A DNA stretch of 64,000 nt, taken from Micromussa lordhowensis (Eukaryota; Cnidaria; Anthozoa; Scleractinia; Lobophylliidae). The stretch spans positions 37,333,101 to 37,397,100 of the forward strand of contig OZ026601.1 in the NCBI GenBank assembly GCA_964020085.1, read 5' to 3'. Under the pieces are notes generated by a model that was not told where the DNA came from, did no database searches, and worked only from the letters and a program-made list of their open reading frames with translations. This document shows, in pieces, positions 1 to 12,600 of this stretch (position 1 is the first letter of the stretch; each line of letters begins with the position of its first letter). The position numbers and the translations under genes were made by a program.

Positions 1-267
1 ATAATGAAATTGATAACAAAATGTTGCAATGTTAGCAATACAGGAAAATCTACACACACATTTGTCCAGTGTCTTGTCTAAGCCAATTAAGAATTTAAAA
101 GATCCAGTTTTAAAAGTTCTTTAGGTACAGGTGCAGAGCAGTGATGGTTCTCGGGGAAATTAAGTTCCCTACATGTATTAGCACAATTAAATAATGAAAT
201 GTGTATTGACTTTATCATTTATAAAGATTATTATATAGAGTAGACAGCTTCTTATATCCTCAAATAC

Positions 268-3200
268 CTGTGAATGAAGAGAGATCCTTAAAGGTTGCAC
301 ACTTAGTGAGCCAAGAACAAGTTGCAATAAAATTAACTTCAATGATTGCTTTTGTTCTACAAACCTCTCTCACAAGGTTTTTGAGGCAGTCATATGCCTT
401 AGAGCTGATCATGTGTTCTGCTTGACTACATTGTGAAAGTGCACCCTCTTCCAGTGAACTAAGCGTGGTGTCTTCCTCTAATGTTAACTGTTCTGGTGGA
501 ATTTGATACTGTATTGTTATCACTCTATCCAATTGATATAATGGCTCTTCCCTACAGCCTCCCCTGTAAAACAAGTCTCCCCTGAAAAAAACACAGAAAG
601 AAGAAAAGAATCTGTAAAGTCAAAGATTGACAACTCGCTCAAGTGTAAACCATAGGGTTATGTCAGGGGTTTCATTAACATTTTCAGAAGGAGGGTAACT
701 GGTTTCCACAGGCCGGCAAAACCTTTTGAGAGTGCACACGTGTAGTAGCTCAGTTATTTTAAAAATAAATATATCTTATTAGACATTTTGGTGTCTAGTA
801 TTTTTACGAGTTGTGCCATATTTTGATGAGCCCGTAGGGCGTGTGAAAATACAAACAACCATTAAAAATTCTCAGCGATACTTCACATCAAAACATCTAT
901 TAAGAGGTTCATTATCCAACAATTTCTTTTCCCAAACTTCAAACTTGCCAAGTTTTTTAACCTTTATGCGGCCAGAAGGAATAAGACGAGTACACATGTT
1001 GTGCGATATTTGTACACGTTTCATACGTTATTTGTACTCTACGAAGCAGAGTTGGGTAATAATTGTTATTCATACAGAAATTAATCATAAAACCCCTTCT
1101 CTCTGAAATACACAACAGGTTTTAGAAAACATACCTCAAGGCACGAACTGAAGAAACACTTGTTGAATCGGTAACCTGTTTCAGATGGGCATGACCTCTA
1201 CCTGCCAAAAAAATGTTTCGCACATTTCTGACTAAGAACTCTTTTGTAAGTACATATGTTGGCCTATAAACTGTACATTGGACACACAAGCATTTAAGGC
1301 AGATAAAATTTATTCAATAAAAAGACTTGTTTAGTTCCATATGCATTGACCCTTTTTTATCAACAGCAATAGGGTGTAGTCACAAATCAGAGGTACCCGA
1401 AAGAGCAGGCGCTGAGCACTTCCTTGCTCTGTTCTTTGGGCACATTTTTTTCAACAAAAGTGTGTCTGGGTGAGGAGGAGATGGTGGACTCTTAACCTAG
1501 ACCCATATGTTGATCACTTTTTTCTTAATTCTCCCTATACTTGTAGGATCAACCCCAGCAACCTTTAGGCTGGGCTCCTGACTTCTTATATAAGGACAGC
1601 CAAAGGGCTCATGCTTACCAATCACTTGTCCAGCAATACAGGTATCAACTAAAACGCGCATCTGAACCACTGGGCTAGAGCACACAAGACAAGTATTATG
1701 TCAGTGATTAAGGTACATGTAATTCCCTTGAAATTGTTCTACTATCAAACTTTTTTTGAAACTTGGCATAGTCAACATTCATGATATGACCATTAAAAAA
1801 AATGAAATTAAAAAATATGGTCACCGTGCTCTTTTACACGTCAGCAGGCTCTTAAAATGGGGTATTTTTACTGGTTGTGCGTTAAAAATTTGAATCATTT
1901 TCATACAGAATTAAGTCTTGATTACTTGAAAGACACAAACTTTTATCTTGAAAATAAAGCTTCTTTTATTCACATAAGTAGTGTTACTTCATTGAAGCCA
2001 TGTTTGATTGCCTGGTTGCAGGAACATTGCACTTTTTTTAACAGTTTCGTGGTTAGCTTGAAGTCCTCGCCTTGGTCAAAATACACCCAATATGGAAATG
2101 TTTTGCAAAAAGAATTATGTTCTTCTATCAAACTTTCTTCCTTCTTCAAATATGTACTTTATTAGACTGTTCTTAGCACATACCCCACAAAAATCGGAGG
2201 TCACCTACCTTGTTTAATAGAAAAAGAGCATTTATTTCGCTGTCAAGCTTAGTTTGAGGGAAATCTCTTAGGTTTTGTACATGCATGCACTCATGTGCGT
2301 GCGCTAATGATGCGAAAATCGTGCGCAGTAGGGAGGCGCAATGCAATACCAAGGAATTACCCTAAGTTACTAATGATGGGGGTAGCCTAGTAACATGCTT
2401 TCAGATATTTATGATGCCCCAAGAACTTACACTGGATTAAATGCACCATCTGAACCTACATTCCTTTTCCTTCAAAACAAGGAGCCTCCTCATTACAAAA
2501 GAAACCATTCAACAGCTTCTGATCGAGTTATTCATACCTTCTCTTTGCTGGATCAGTTTCTAAACGCATTGTTCTGTGAATGCCGAGGCTAGCTTCAGTA
2601 CATTGCTCAGGAGATCCAACAATCTCGACAACCTACAGCAAAATAAGAAAGAACAGTTCAACAAAAAAATACTCTGTTGCATAATTCTGTCACAAAACAG
2701 AGCGTTGCATGCATCAATGTGAACTCAAAAGAACTGAATTGTAATACAGTACAAGTCAAATGCAAGTTCCTCTTATCACATTTCACAACATTTCATCTCC
2801 AATATCTCAAGCTCACTTCTTTCTAGACTCCAATGTTAAGAGTCTTGCTTGAAGACACTGGACAGAGTTTGTGGACCAGAAATTTCTCTGTTATGAACAT
2901 GCAATGTGTGCTTTCTCAATTTATATCTTTCAATTATTTTACATAGGTTCTTTCCACCATAAAAACCCTTGTCAACAATACCACATTTTAAACATTTAAT
3001 GGTCCTCCTTCTCAAAAAATGTGACTGAAACATATATTGTTGCATGAAATCTCACCTTTTCAAAGGGGCCCTTGTCATCTTTCTTGTGTACAGTGATGCT
3101 TAGAAAATAGAAATTAAATGAATTAGTGACAAAAATTACTTTTTACATCTCATCGCAGGGTTACAAATAGTGGCCAACTGGCAGCAATTTCCCTCTACTA

Positions 3201-6200
3201 ACTGCTGAATTTTTATCAAATAAATGGAAAGGAAAGTTGCCTTTATCAGCAGTGAAGTAAAAGTAAAGGGAACCCAATCATTTTCTGCTTTCCAGTGCTC
3301 AAATATTTTCATAGAGCAAACAGTGCAAGGAAAGTAAAACTCTTTCAAATTTCTCTTTAAATGTCAAAAGCAATCTATAGAATGTGACTTCTTTGTTACA
3401 TGTATGTGCTGATCCGGATACGATGTCTTTGAAATTAGCAAAATTGTTGGGTTCTATGTTTTCTTCAGACAACTAAAAGAGGAGTAGCAAACACCACCTA
3501 CTGTGCAAGGTACTTACTCTGTTTCTGTTTTTTCTGTGAGAGCTTTAATTTTCTTTCCTTCTTTGCCAATAATGGCACCCACCATTGTGGGTGGGACAAG
3601 AATCCTACAAAAATACAAAACTTATTCGAGTGTACTTCTTTCAAAGAAGAAGCAATTATGCCATTACAAAGTAACATATTGGATTTTGGTCTCTAGAGCA
3701 GCTCTTCAAATGAAGGAAGTAATCAGTTGACTCCTATGAGCCAACCATGACACTGGCTAGGATGTGCCCACTGTAACACCCAACAAGTTATATTTCAAAA
3801 CACATTACAAGTACTAAAACTGGAATTGCAGATAAAATTTACAGATTCAATTTCATTTAACATATCCTGCATATCAGAGCTTTACACAGACCCAAAAACT
3901 GAATGATATTTTGAAGAGCTAGTTAAAATAGACCAATTTCGATATATTAAAATTGAGCCTAACATAATATACCTCAGGACGAGGCTCTGGGAAATAAACC
4001 CCTCAAACTCTGTAGTTATTCCCCAGAGCCTTGTGCTGAGGTCTATAGATCGTTTTCACGTGACGTCATCACTTTCTAAAATCTAAAACTAAAGATCCAC
4101 CAAAGTTTTCATCCTCATCAGGTATAAGAGGTGACATATTTATATCTGTTTACAACTGTACAGCTCAATAGCGTGCTTCGTTTGGAAACCAGAGCATTTT
4201 GAATTTCCGGGTTGTGGAGGTGCGTGACACAAGGCTACGATCAAATTTGTTGAAAAATATATACTTATCTCATGATTTTGAGCCCTGTTAGAAGCTAGAG
4301 CATTAGGAAAATTTCTTATGTCAATACTTGATTTTTCAATACTGATAATCAGTCGCCTAGAAAGCCAAAGTAAGTTCCAGATGTTTACACTATTTTCCGG
4401 CCGCCATATTGGTGTACCATGGAGGTACACCAACATGGCGTTTTCATACTGGGCTCTGTAAATTTCTGCGAAACATTTCGACGAATATCTGAAGTTTTGG
4501 GAAACGCACAGGGCTAAAACTTGGAGAACTGTCTTATTTTTTTATCTTCTATAATATCACAATTTCTTAGCTTTTTCCACTGGATAGTTTTCGATTTATT
4601 TTTTTATTGCGTGACAGTGAAAACGATCTATTGTTTTAGGCTGAATTTTAATATAACGAAATTGGTCTATCGAGTACATAATTATTTGCCATTTTTGACA
4701 GTTATTAAGGGGGGCACCTGATACTGCGAGCATTGAGTGTTCGCATGCAACATAGAAACAATGAGAACACTTTAAACAGCTTCAGACAGCATTCTGGTAC
4801 ATGCGTACCTGATGAAGTAATCAGTATCTCTTGGCTGTCTGTTGCGACCTGATCTTGGTTTTCCACTTTTTGATCCATTTCTTCGATCTCTTCCTCCATC
4901 GGGTGACTGTGAATTCCTGACATCTTGCAATTCATTATCATCTTCTCCCATGAAAGGAAACTAAGAGAAGTAATCCAATAAAGCAATTTGTTTTTTTAAC
5001 AATTTACAGGATTAACATGTGTGTGCTTAAAAGATTGCTTGACAAACACAGAGGCTTGTTAGCTCACGAAATCATTAAAGGAGTGACCAAACAATGGTTG
5101 ATTAAGAGCAAGGTTTTGTATATATTTCAATCTCAGTTAATCTCTGCTTAAAGAGCCCTGTCCAGGCTGACCCACACTGCCATTAATCAATACTTTTATG
5201 GGCAATAACCTTTAAATTCACAAAGCTAAATACATTTGACTAAGTACAATAAACTAGGAGGACATAGAAACAGCAAGGGCCAATACATCTCCCTATATTA
5301 CCCTACAAGAACACAACCATGAGAAACATCACAGAGTTATAAATAATATTAGCTGAAGATACAATTTAAATGATTTTGACAAAACACTTGTGGCTAAAGA
5401 ACTGAGAGGACATATTTTACTAGCTGCTAGTCACAGTAATTAGACACATGCTAGGATACCTACATGTAAAAGTATAGGAAACATCTATCAAGGGGGCAAA
5501 ACTTCTATCCCAAAAATTATCAGTTTTAAAACAGTCATATCTATTAGGGGTTACAACCAATGGTGAACATTTAAAAAAGTTGTGCCAACAAAACATCGTT
5601 ACTGTGTCATGCAACTGTTTCAAAATTGTATCACATCTATATTATTCTTAACAAGTTCAAAATGCTTGTATTTCAGATGGTGTTTTTTATGACATTCATA
5701 ATTCCAACTTACCCTACCCATCATAAGAAGATAAAATGCAAGTCAAAAGTTGGTATCACACAAAGAATCTGACAAATCCTCAATCATCTCTTGGTTCAGT
5801 GGTTGAAATTAGCATGTGTCTACTGTTTGACTAGTAAATATTTAATGCATTATTGACTAAAAGCTTCTTAAACTCAATTTCAAGTTTGGATAGACTACAT
5901 GCAGTTACGACTTGTGAAGAAGGTATTCTATGAACTTTTGCATGTATAATACAAAAGTTTACGCAGAGATAACCCTGATATCTTGAAACTGTTTCTTTGC
6001 TGCTTGAACTACTTCATAGACATCAACAAAGGGTTATGAATATTTCATGCCTTACAAATCAATTCATGTTATTAACTGAGTAAAAAAGAACAAATCAAGC
6101 TTTCAGAATCTTCTTTTACCATGAGCGCATAGACAAAAGTATTCTTCAACCAACAGAATTGGCAAAATCCTTGCTAAGTGTAGGATTTGTGTGTGTAAAA

Positions 6201-9200
6201 TATCAATGATTAATTTTCAAAAGAAAAATAAAATTGAAAATCAGAAAGTCCTAACACAATGTCACAACAGCAAATTCAAAAGTCAGTTTCACATCACAAG
6301 TTACATAATGCAACTCAAAGACATATTTCAGAGCTTCTGGAGAACAGATTTGGCAGGGTAAATATGTAAATGTAAAACACACGACATGTTTTTAGATTTT
6401 CTTCAACTAGCAAACTGGTGTTTTATGGTGGCAACGCTTTTTCTAAATGGCAAGAGTAATTAACATAAGCAAAAGTACATGTTATTATGTACCCAATTAT
6501 CAGAAGCACATACAACCATTAACTTTGGCTTTTAACAAGAATTTACATCTGATCTGCATTCAGATAACAACACAATTTTGGCATTTATCAGAAAAAATAA
6601 ACCCACAGTTATAAAATTTAACTGGCTTAAAAAAGGGAGAAAATTCTAAGCAATGTCTTACACACTTCCACTGCAAAGGAAATGTAAATGCAAATAAACA
6701 ATTGAGAGCTAGTTATATTAACACCCTTGATTCTGGTTAAACAGGAAGCCATGGGGCTTTAAAGAACAGCCATTATGGTAATGCAGGCTTAGACATAAAT
6801 CAGTCAGGTCACTTGTACATGTAGAAAGACTCATCTTGACATTTCAGAGACTAACTATCCCAACTTTAAATGGCTGATTAGCTTCAAGCTTCAATCTCTA
6901 AATTCAGTCCAGAAAACTGCTTCATACATTAACAGGAGAATACCAACTGAATATGTAGGCTTAAGCATGTCTAACTATGGGGGTCACCTTAGACTAGACA
7001 TGAATGCATTTTAGGACTTTATTTGCTAGCCAAAAGCTCACACAATATTAATTTGTAAACAAATGGCAAATTAAGTCACCAATTTGACTAATATAGTATC
7101 TTAATAAGATATCATGTGAAGTATGGTTGAGGAATGCATGTAGCAGCTTAGTTTTAATTTATAACTGTAGCTACTGCATAACAAGCCAGGTTGCTTTCAG
7201 CCAACACAAAATAAGTCTTCCGTCTCTAGAAATAAAACTGATCATTAAAAACTCCTCTTTTGGTAGCACAAGGTATTATGACAGGAAGCCTTTTGGTAAG
7301 ATACATTAGTGGAACTATTTGCTCGCCCCTTTACTCAGTAGTTTCACAAATTGAACAACTCCGAATAATCACATACCACTTAGCGTTCAAAAAGTCAGAG
7401 GTTGCATACTTGCCCTTAACAACAGAAGTATAACGAACCATAAATAAAGGACAAATAGAACTTCTCGTCATTCATAGAATCCTCATCAAACATAAGTGCT
7501 CCTGATTTCGTCATTATTGAACTTGCACATTGCACAAATTAAAAAACTTTATGGAATCCAAACGTACAGGCTAAGTTAAAATTGTGACAAGTTTTCATCT
7601 TGATGGTTATTATCTGTTTCTTGGAGACAAGTCTACATTTTTACAATTAACAAGATTAAACGCATAAAAATGTCCATGGCAATGACAGAGCTCTTCAGAA
7701 AACTGTGTAATGTCTGACTCGTTATTTTTTATACACATACACAGGTTGTAGGTCAAAATGAAATTCAGGTTAAAATGAATTCCTTTGTCTTCTAACCCTA
7801 ATTATTCATGGATCATGATTAATTAGGGTTAGAAGACAAAGGAAATTGAGAATCAAAATAGGTTAAAATCATTTTAACCTGAATTTCATTTTGACCTACA
7901 ACATATACATATATTAATAATAACTAGAAACCACATATTGAACTGTCGTGGAGCAACTTTTGCCAGGATCAATGGTGTGCAACACGACACATCCATCATC
8001 TATCCCTGCTGATCTAAACAAAGGGCAGACCTGACATCAGGCCATCAATTCAGTTGGGTTAGTCTTGCGCTGTGCTAGATTACTTAATATCCCATGATTC
8101 CCACTCTTCGAGCCCACATTCCCTAGCGAGGAAAGACAGTGTGAAAACACAACAACAATGTAATGACTCAAGTTCACAGTTCAACTGCTTTCAAAGAGAT
8201 CAATGTTACTTCTCCAGAAATTTACCACCACATCTCAGCTTGTCAAATAGACCAACAATACGTGTATATATACAATGTATTTATACGTATAGACATGTCT
8301 GCGTAACCTTTCTTTTGTGCTAGTTCACGTAATGGCAAGCATTTGGGTGGATGCTTCAACTACTACCTCAATGTCGTGGAGTACATTTCTCTACTACACT
8401 GTGGTTTCGACAATCACTCTTTCTCAGGAGATTTTCTACAAAATTTTACCATCCATTGGTTTAGACCAATGCATTTAAGCCAGAACAGTTTAGACCATTA
8501 AAACTCTACTTAGATATTTGACCACTAATCTTTATAACCTCTTTACTTCGTACACTCTGATCTCTCGGGTAAAGTATGGCACTTGAGAACTATCTTATAA
8601 ACATGCAACAGAGAAGATTCATCTCTCCAAGATAACAATGCCTATAGATACATTCATGTAAGACTTCTGCATACAAATTTCAATTGTTATTCTCTAGTCA
8701 CGATGTTCCTGACGTATCTGAACCTCATATTAGGTATTGTCAAGTTCAGTCTAGACATTTTAAAGTATGTACTCTGCATGTTAATCAGAACTTTAGGATG
8801 CACAATAAATAAAGTGGGCTACAACTGACCATGAGTGATCACCATAGCTATTAAAATCGTTACCTGATGTGCTCCTTGATCCAAAGCTTGCCCAACAGCC
8901 CTAACACAAGAACAAGTCTTAAATAAACACAGTACGAGATATCACAAGGTAACAGAAAACAATCTTAAACTCCTGCACAACGAACTAAGCAATTGCTAGT
9001 ATCTGTAGTCGGATTTAATTTGGGAAAATGTATGGTGTTAACATTAACCAGTCTGTAAAACACACTAACCAAATACCAGCAGCGACTTTTTTGCTCAAGC
9101 AATCACATGTGCCAATGTGTCAGTTATAAAAGATTTTCTTTCGATACACATTGCCGTGTGCATTCACCTGAGCTGTATTTAATTACCTAGACCAAATACC

Positions 9201-9693
9201 AGACAAAAGAAACAGACGGAAGATTCAACCCCAGTTTGATTATTGGCCTTTACACATAGGTCAGCACGTGCGGGGAGATAAACAAACAAATGCTATTTTA
9301 ATTCCCAGTTAAAAAAAAAATTCCCAGACTATTATTTACATAACAACTTTGATGTCAAGTGCAAACCACCTTCAGAAATTTAACTAAATAGTACAATGCT
9401 ATAAAAAGGAGTATCTTGACCATAAAATTCATTATCATGTTAGTAGGATATCACAAAAAGCTATACCAATGACCCGGAGGGCTCAACGCTTATTCAACTA
9501 CTGCTTTCGCTATAAAGAACATAAATGCTACACGTCTCCACAGACTGTTTAGTCTCCTCTCAATGCAAATAAGTAGTAGGTAAAACAGTCATTTAAAAAA
9601 AGAAACATGCATAGAAACATATGCATGAACGGCGTACGCTTACCCTTGTGATTCTTCACGTCCAGGGAACTCCATCACAATAACTATGTTTAG
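268..9693 (-). CDS. KH-domain RNA-binding protein, IGF2BP/IMP-like (partial, spliced)
   Basis: Nine exons join in frame on the minus strand: 9644-9693, 8864-8900, 4809-4960, 3518-3604, 3056-3098, 2538-2632, 1619-1674, 1135-1201 and 268-581. All have GT-AG borders and matching phases (about 300 residues). A polar Arg/Gly/Ser-rich linker leads into a clear KH domain split over three exons: it opens ILVPPTMVGAIIGKEGKKIK with an intact GKEG loop and ends VVEIVGSPEQCTEA. This is closest to the KH repeats of IGF2 mRNA-binding proteins, which bind mRNAs in cytoplasmic granules and control their stability and translation. A second KH-like start (MRVLVDTCIAGQVIGRGHAH) has a damaged loop. The last exon has a long acidic insert and then a helix-like segment. 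Exon 9644-9693 contains an in-frame ATG (9673-9675) that could be the start, but an upstream exon is possible. No RRM is visible. The gene continues left of base 1. The family is fairly sure; the exact orthologue is not. Confidence 0.68.
740..1070. mobile_element. Non-autonomous inverted-repeat element, copy A
   Basis: Contains TTATTAGACATTTTGGTGT near 778-796, and a diverged reverse complement (ACATCAAAACATCTATTAAG) near 886-905. The segment from about 915 to 1060 is a diverged reverse-complement match to 21700-21850, so this is one of two copies of the same interspersed family in the window. It lies in an intron of the KH gene. Confidence 0.65.
3928..4670. mobile_element. Non-autonomous DNA transposon with about 35-bp terminal inverted repeats
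   Basis: The left end reads ATAGACCAATTTCGATATAT and the right end, reverse complemented, ATAGACCAATTTCGTTATAT. The match continues through AGCCTAA. A second inner pair (ATAGATCGTTTTCAC) and a nested hairpin of GGCTCTGGG/CCCAGAGCC near 3990-4045 lie inside. There is no transposase reading frame. It lies in the KH gene intron between exons 3518-3604 and 4809-4960, within 150 bases of the latter. Confidence 0.75.
7745..7902. mobile_element. Hairpin-forming inverted-repeat element
   Basis: The left arm begins GTTGTAGGTCAAAATGAAAT and its reverse complement ends the element. An inner pair, CCTTTGTCTTCTAACCCTAA, is also mirrored, leaving a short AT-rich loop. It lies in a KH gene intron. Confidence 0.8.
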
Positions 9694-12600
9694 CTGAAAG
9701 ATCAGGGAAAACCCCGCAAAATTAACGTTAGTCACACAACAGATAAAGAAAATTTATTGGCGAGTATGTGATGAGTATGTGACGAAATTAGTGCTTCAAA
9801 TGAAACTTCCAAGATTCTGTTTTACAGAAAGGCTTGCATAACACCTTATCATGGCATGGAGTTTTGATTTCTGTTGCTTTAACCTTGAGTAACAAAAAAA
9901 AAAAAAACAATTCAAACTATAACTTATTATTTTAAAAAATCACTGTCCATAGTAAGTTTCAGTATAATCAAGCAAAGGCCTCAAACAACGTCACCGCCAC
10001 TCTCAATTTTTTAAGTTAGCTTTTACTTTTATTTCAATTAAACTTCCCTCTGCAATAAATGCAAAACTACAATGTAAATATATTTCCTTTACAATGCTTA
10101 TGCAAAAACATAACACTTTAGTATCATTCTATATCTATATTATCAACTTCAACATTATCAGTAAAAGACATGATCAGTTTGAAACTCTTGCATTGAATAC
10201 TGAGTCATTTGAAAAGGTAAGCTTTTGATGTCTAGACTTTTCCGACACCCAAAGTCGAACACCTCCTGACCTACAATTATGCCGAGCTGACACATTTTCG
10301 CGGGAATAACACTCTCAGCTGATGTTCCAGTTCACTAGATCAACTTTGAACAGCTACAGTAATAACTCTTGGTCGTCTATCACTCAAGTTCGTTTTAAAG
10401 TTACAACCCAAATGAAATGCATTCCCAAAGAACAGAAAATATCAACACCTCAATGTCATTTGCAAGACGAACATAGGAAATTGTTCATTTCACTTAGTTA
10501 TCACTGAATGGGAAACAGGTTGTTGATTTCAAAATATGCCCCAGTTCAACCAGTAAAAAGACCCTGGCAAAGGAAACTAGCGAATGAAACTAGTGAAGTA
10601 CAGGCTAATAATTTGATCTCTGAAAGGATAATTTAAAAAAACCGTAGGGATTTTAACACAGACAATCAGACATGTATCTTTCATCGGAAGACATCGGTCT
10701 TTGCACCGTACCTTTACACCAGCAAGTGTGAGATGCGGTCGTTACAAAGCAACATTAAGTTGGTTTCTCTTGAAAAGTGCAAAGTCACGACATAGCTTAC
10801 ATGTCAACTAGCGTGGCTTCGTTAAGTTAAAGCTCTTTTCAGGCTGAATTACAAATTAGAAAAAAAACCTTCGATGTAGCGATGGCAAGCAAACCGAGCT
10901 CAAGAAAAGCTATTTTGTATCCCAATAGTTTCCGTGCAATTGAGAAACCGGGTTTCTTTTTATTTGACGAAATTTGACAACATGTGTGTAGCTTCTTCGA
11001 GAGACAGACTGAGACCCAACAATACTTTAGAATTTCCACCGAATCGCGTCAGTCTCAAAGCACTAACGCTTTCCATCCTTCAGCCCAACCCGTACCCGTG
11101 GCCAACAGGCGTCAACATCGACATTAACAAAAGCCATTAAACACTATCAATTTTTACAGAAGAAATTATTCATCAAACGTAATCACGAAAATAAAATTTC
11201 CAGTAGGTGTGTTAAATCCTTTTGTAACTGGCTTTTTCGCTTGTGGATCGAGGGGAGGATTTGGCCCGCCGCGCGGCAAGCTTGAAATGCAACAAGACTT
11301 GACTTGATTATCATGCGAGGTGTGTGTAATTCCATTTTAACTTGTTTCGACTTTCTCTAGAAATATGTTCGGTCTAAACAGCTAGTATATCATACACGCA
11401 AGAACACTGTACTTTCCAGAACCCTGTAAATAAGAGCGGTTCTCGAAAAAAGCAGAGAGATCAGCTATCGCTGGTCCAGGAGATCGACTGACGCTATGAT
11501 ATGGCCACGGAACACAATGAAGGATCAAGTACGTATTAACGGAGATTTGTTTGCATTTTTAAACTCAAAAGATGTTTTAAAGTAACTGTGGTACGTACTC
11601 ACCTAAAATGGAGAGCTAAAATCCAAGATACAGCGTTGTTTTGACGAAAGTTATCCTATTCTACGCAAGACCTAGCAAATAAAATTTAGGGACATGCAGT
11701 TAGCTGAGGCGTATAGCATCGGCAAACTGGAACACTGGTTTTAGACAGGCCTTTCTATTGGATCAAACTCCACAATACAAGAAACTAAATCTAAATAAAC
11801 TAAAGTCTAAACAAGAAGGAAACACTCTCTTCCACCCATACTAGTCTCGGAAATCGAGATGCTTGTCTACAACCCAGTCAGCTGCGTGGAATTTTTGAAC
11901 CAAAGAACCGATTGCACGCAATTGTATTGACGCTTCTCAGTCCAAACAAGGGGTAGTTCTTAAGAAACGCGAAGAAAGATACACTCTGTGAAATAAGCTG
12001 TGCAAGAAGCAGCTTCGAATACAAAAAAATTGTGGTTTAACTCCTTGTTCAGCCTCAGTTGTCTTACGATAAAATGTCCTGTGTACTACAATAGAGTGTT
12101 GTGTTCGTAGCAAACACGACAAAACAGCTCGCAAACTTCACCAGAAGATACTGCTGGGATTTGCCAACAGCCAAAAGCGACGGGAAAACGGAAAAGCACT
12201 TATGCGGTTGACTGCCAAGCGGTCTACTTACACGGTAACAAGTTCTTTACTCCATTCACGACCCTCTGCTTCCCGTCTTCCTCTGCAACGCAACGCAAAG
12301 CCCGCCTCAAATGGCCTAGCATCGAAAACAGGAGAACACTGTCAGAAACTGTATGGTTTCAACAAATTACAACAAGCAAACGACTCCAAAACACGTCACA
12401 CAGCTGGAAGCTGGAGAAATTACAGATAAATTGAAGTAAAAGGCTCGTAGTTATGCGAAACCCTGACCTCCGATAAAGCTTCAAGCGTAGCGAAAGCCAA
12501 GGCCACGTGCCGCCGGTGTAACAAGATCACGTGACCCCGTGACATATGTCAGTTGTACAGGTTATGCAATCACGTTTCAAGAGGTTTCATTGGCTAGAAT

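Noticed and set aside
11501..11528. ATGGCCACGGAACAC followed by a donor-like GTACGT on the plus strand, as a possible first exon of a divergent gene
   Set aside because: No downstream exon could be joined, and such short matches are common.
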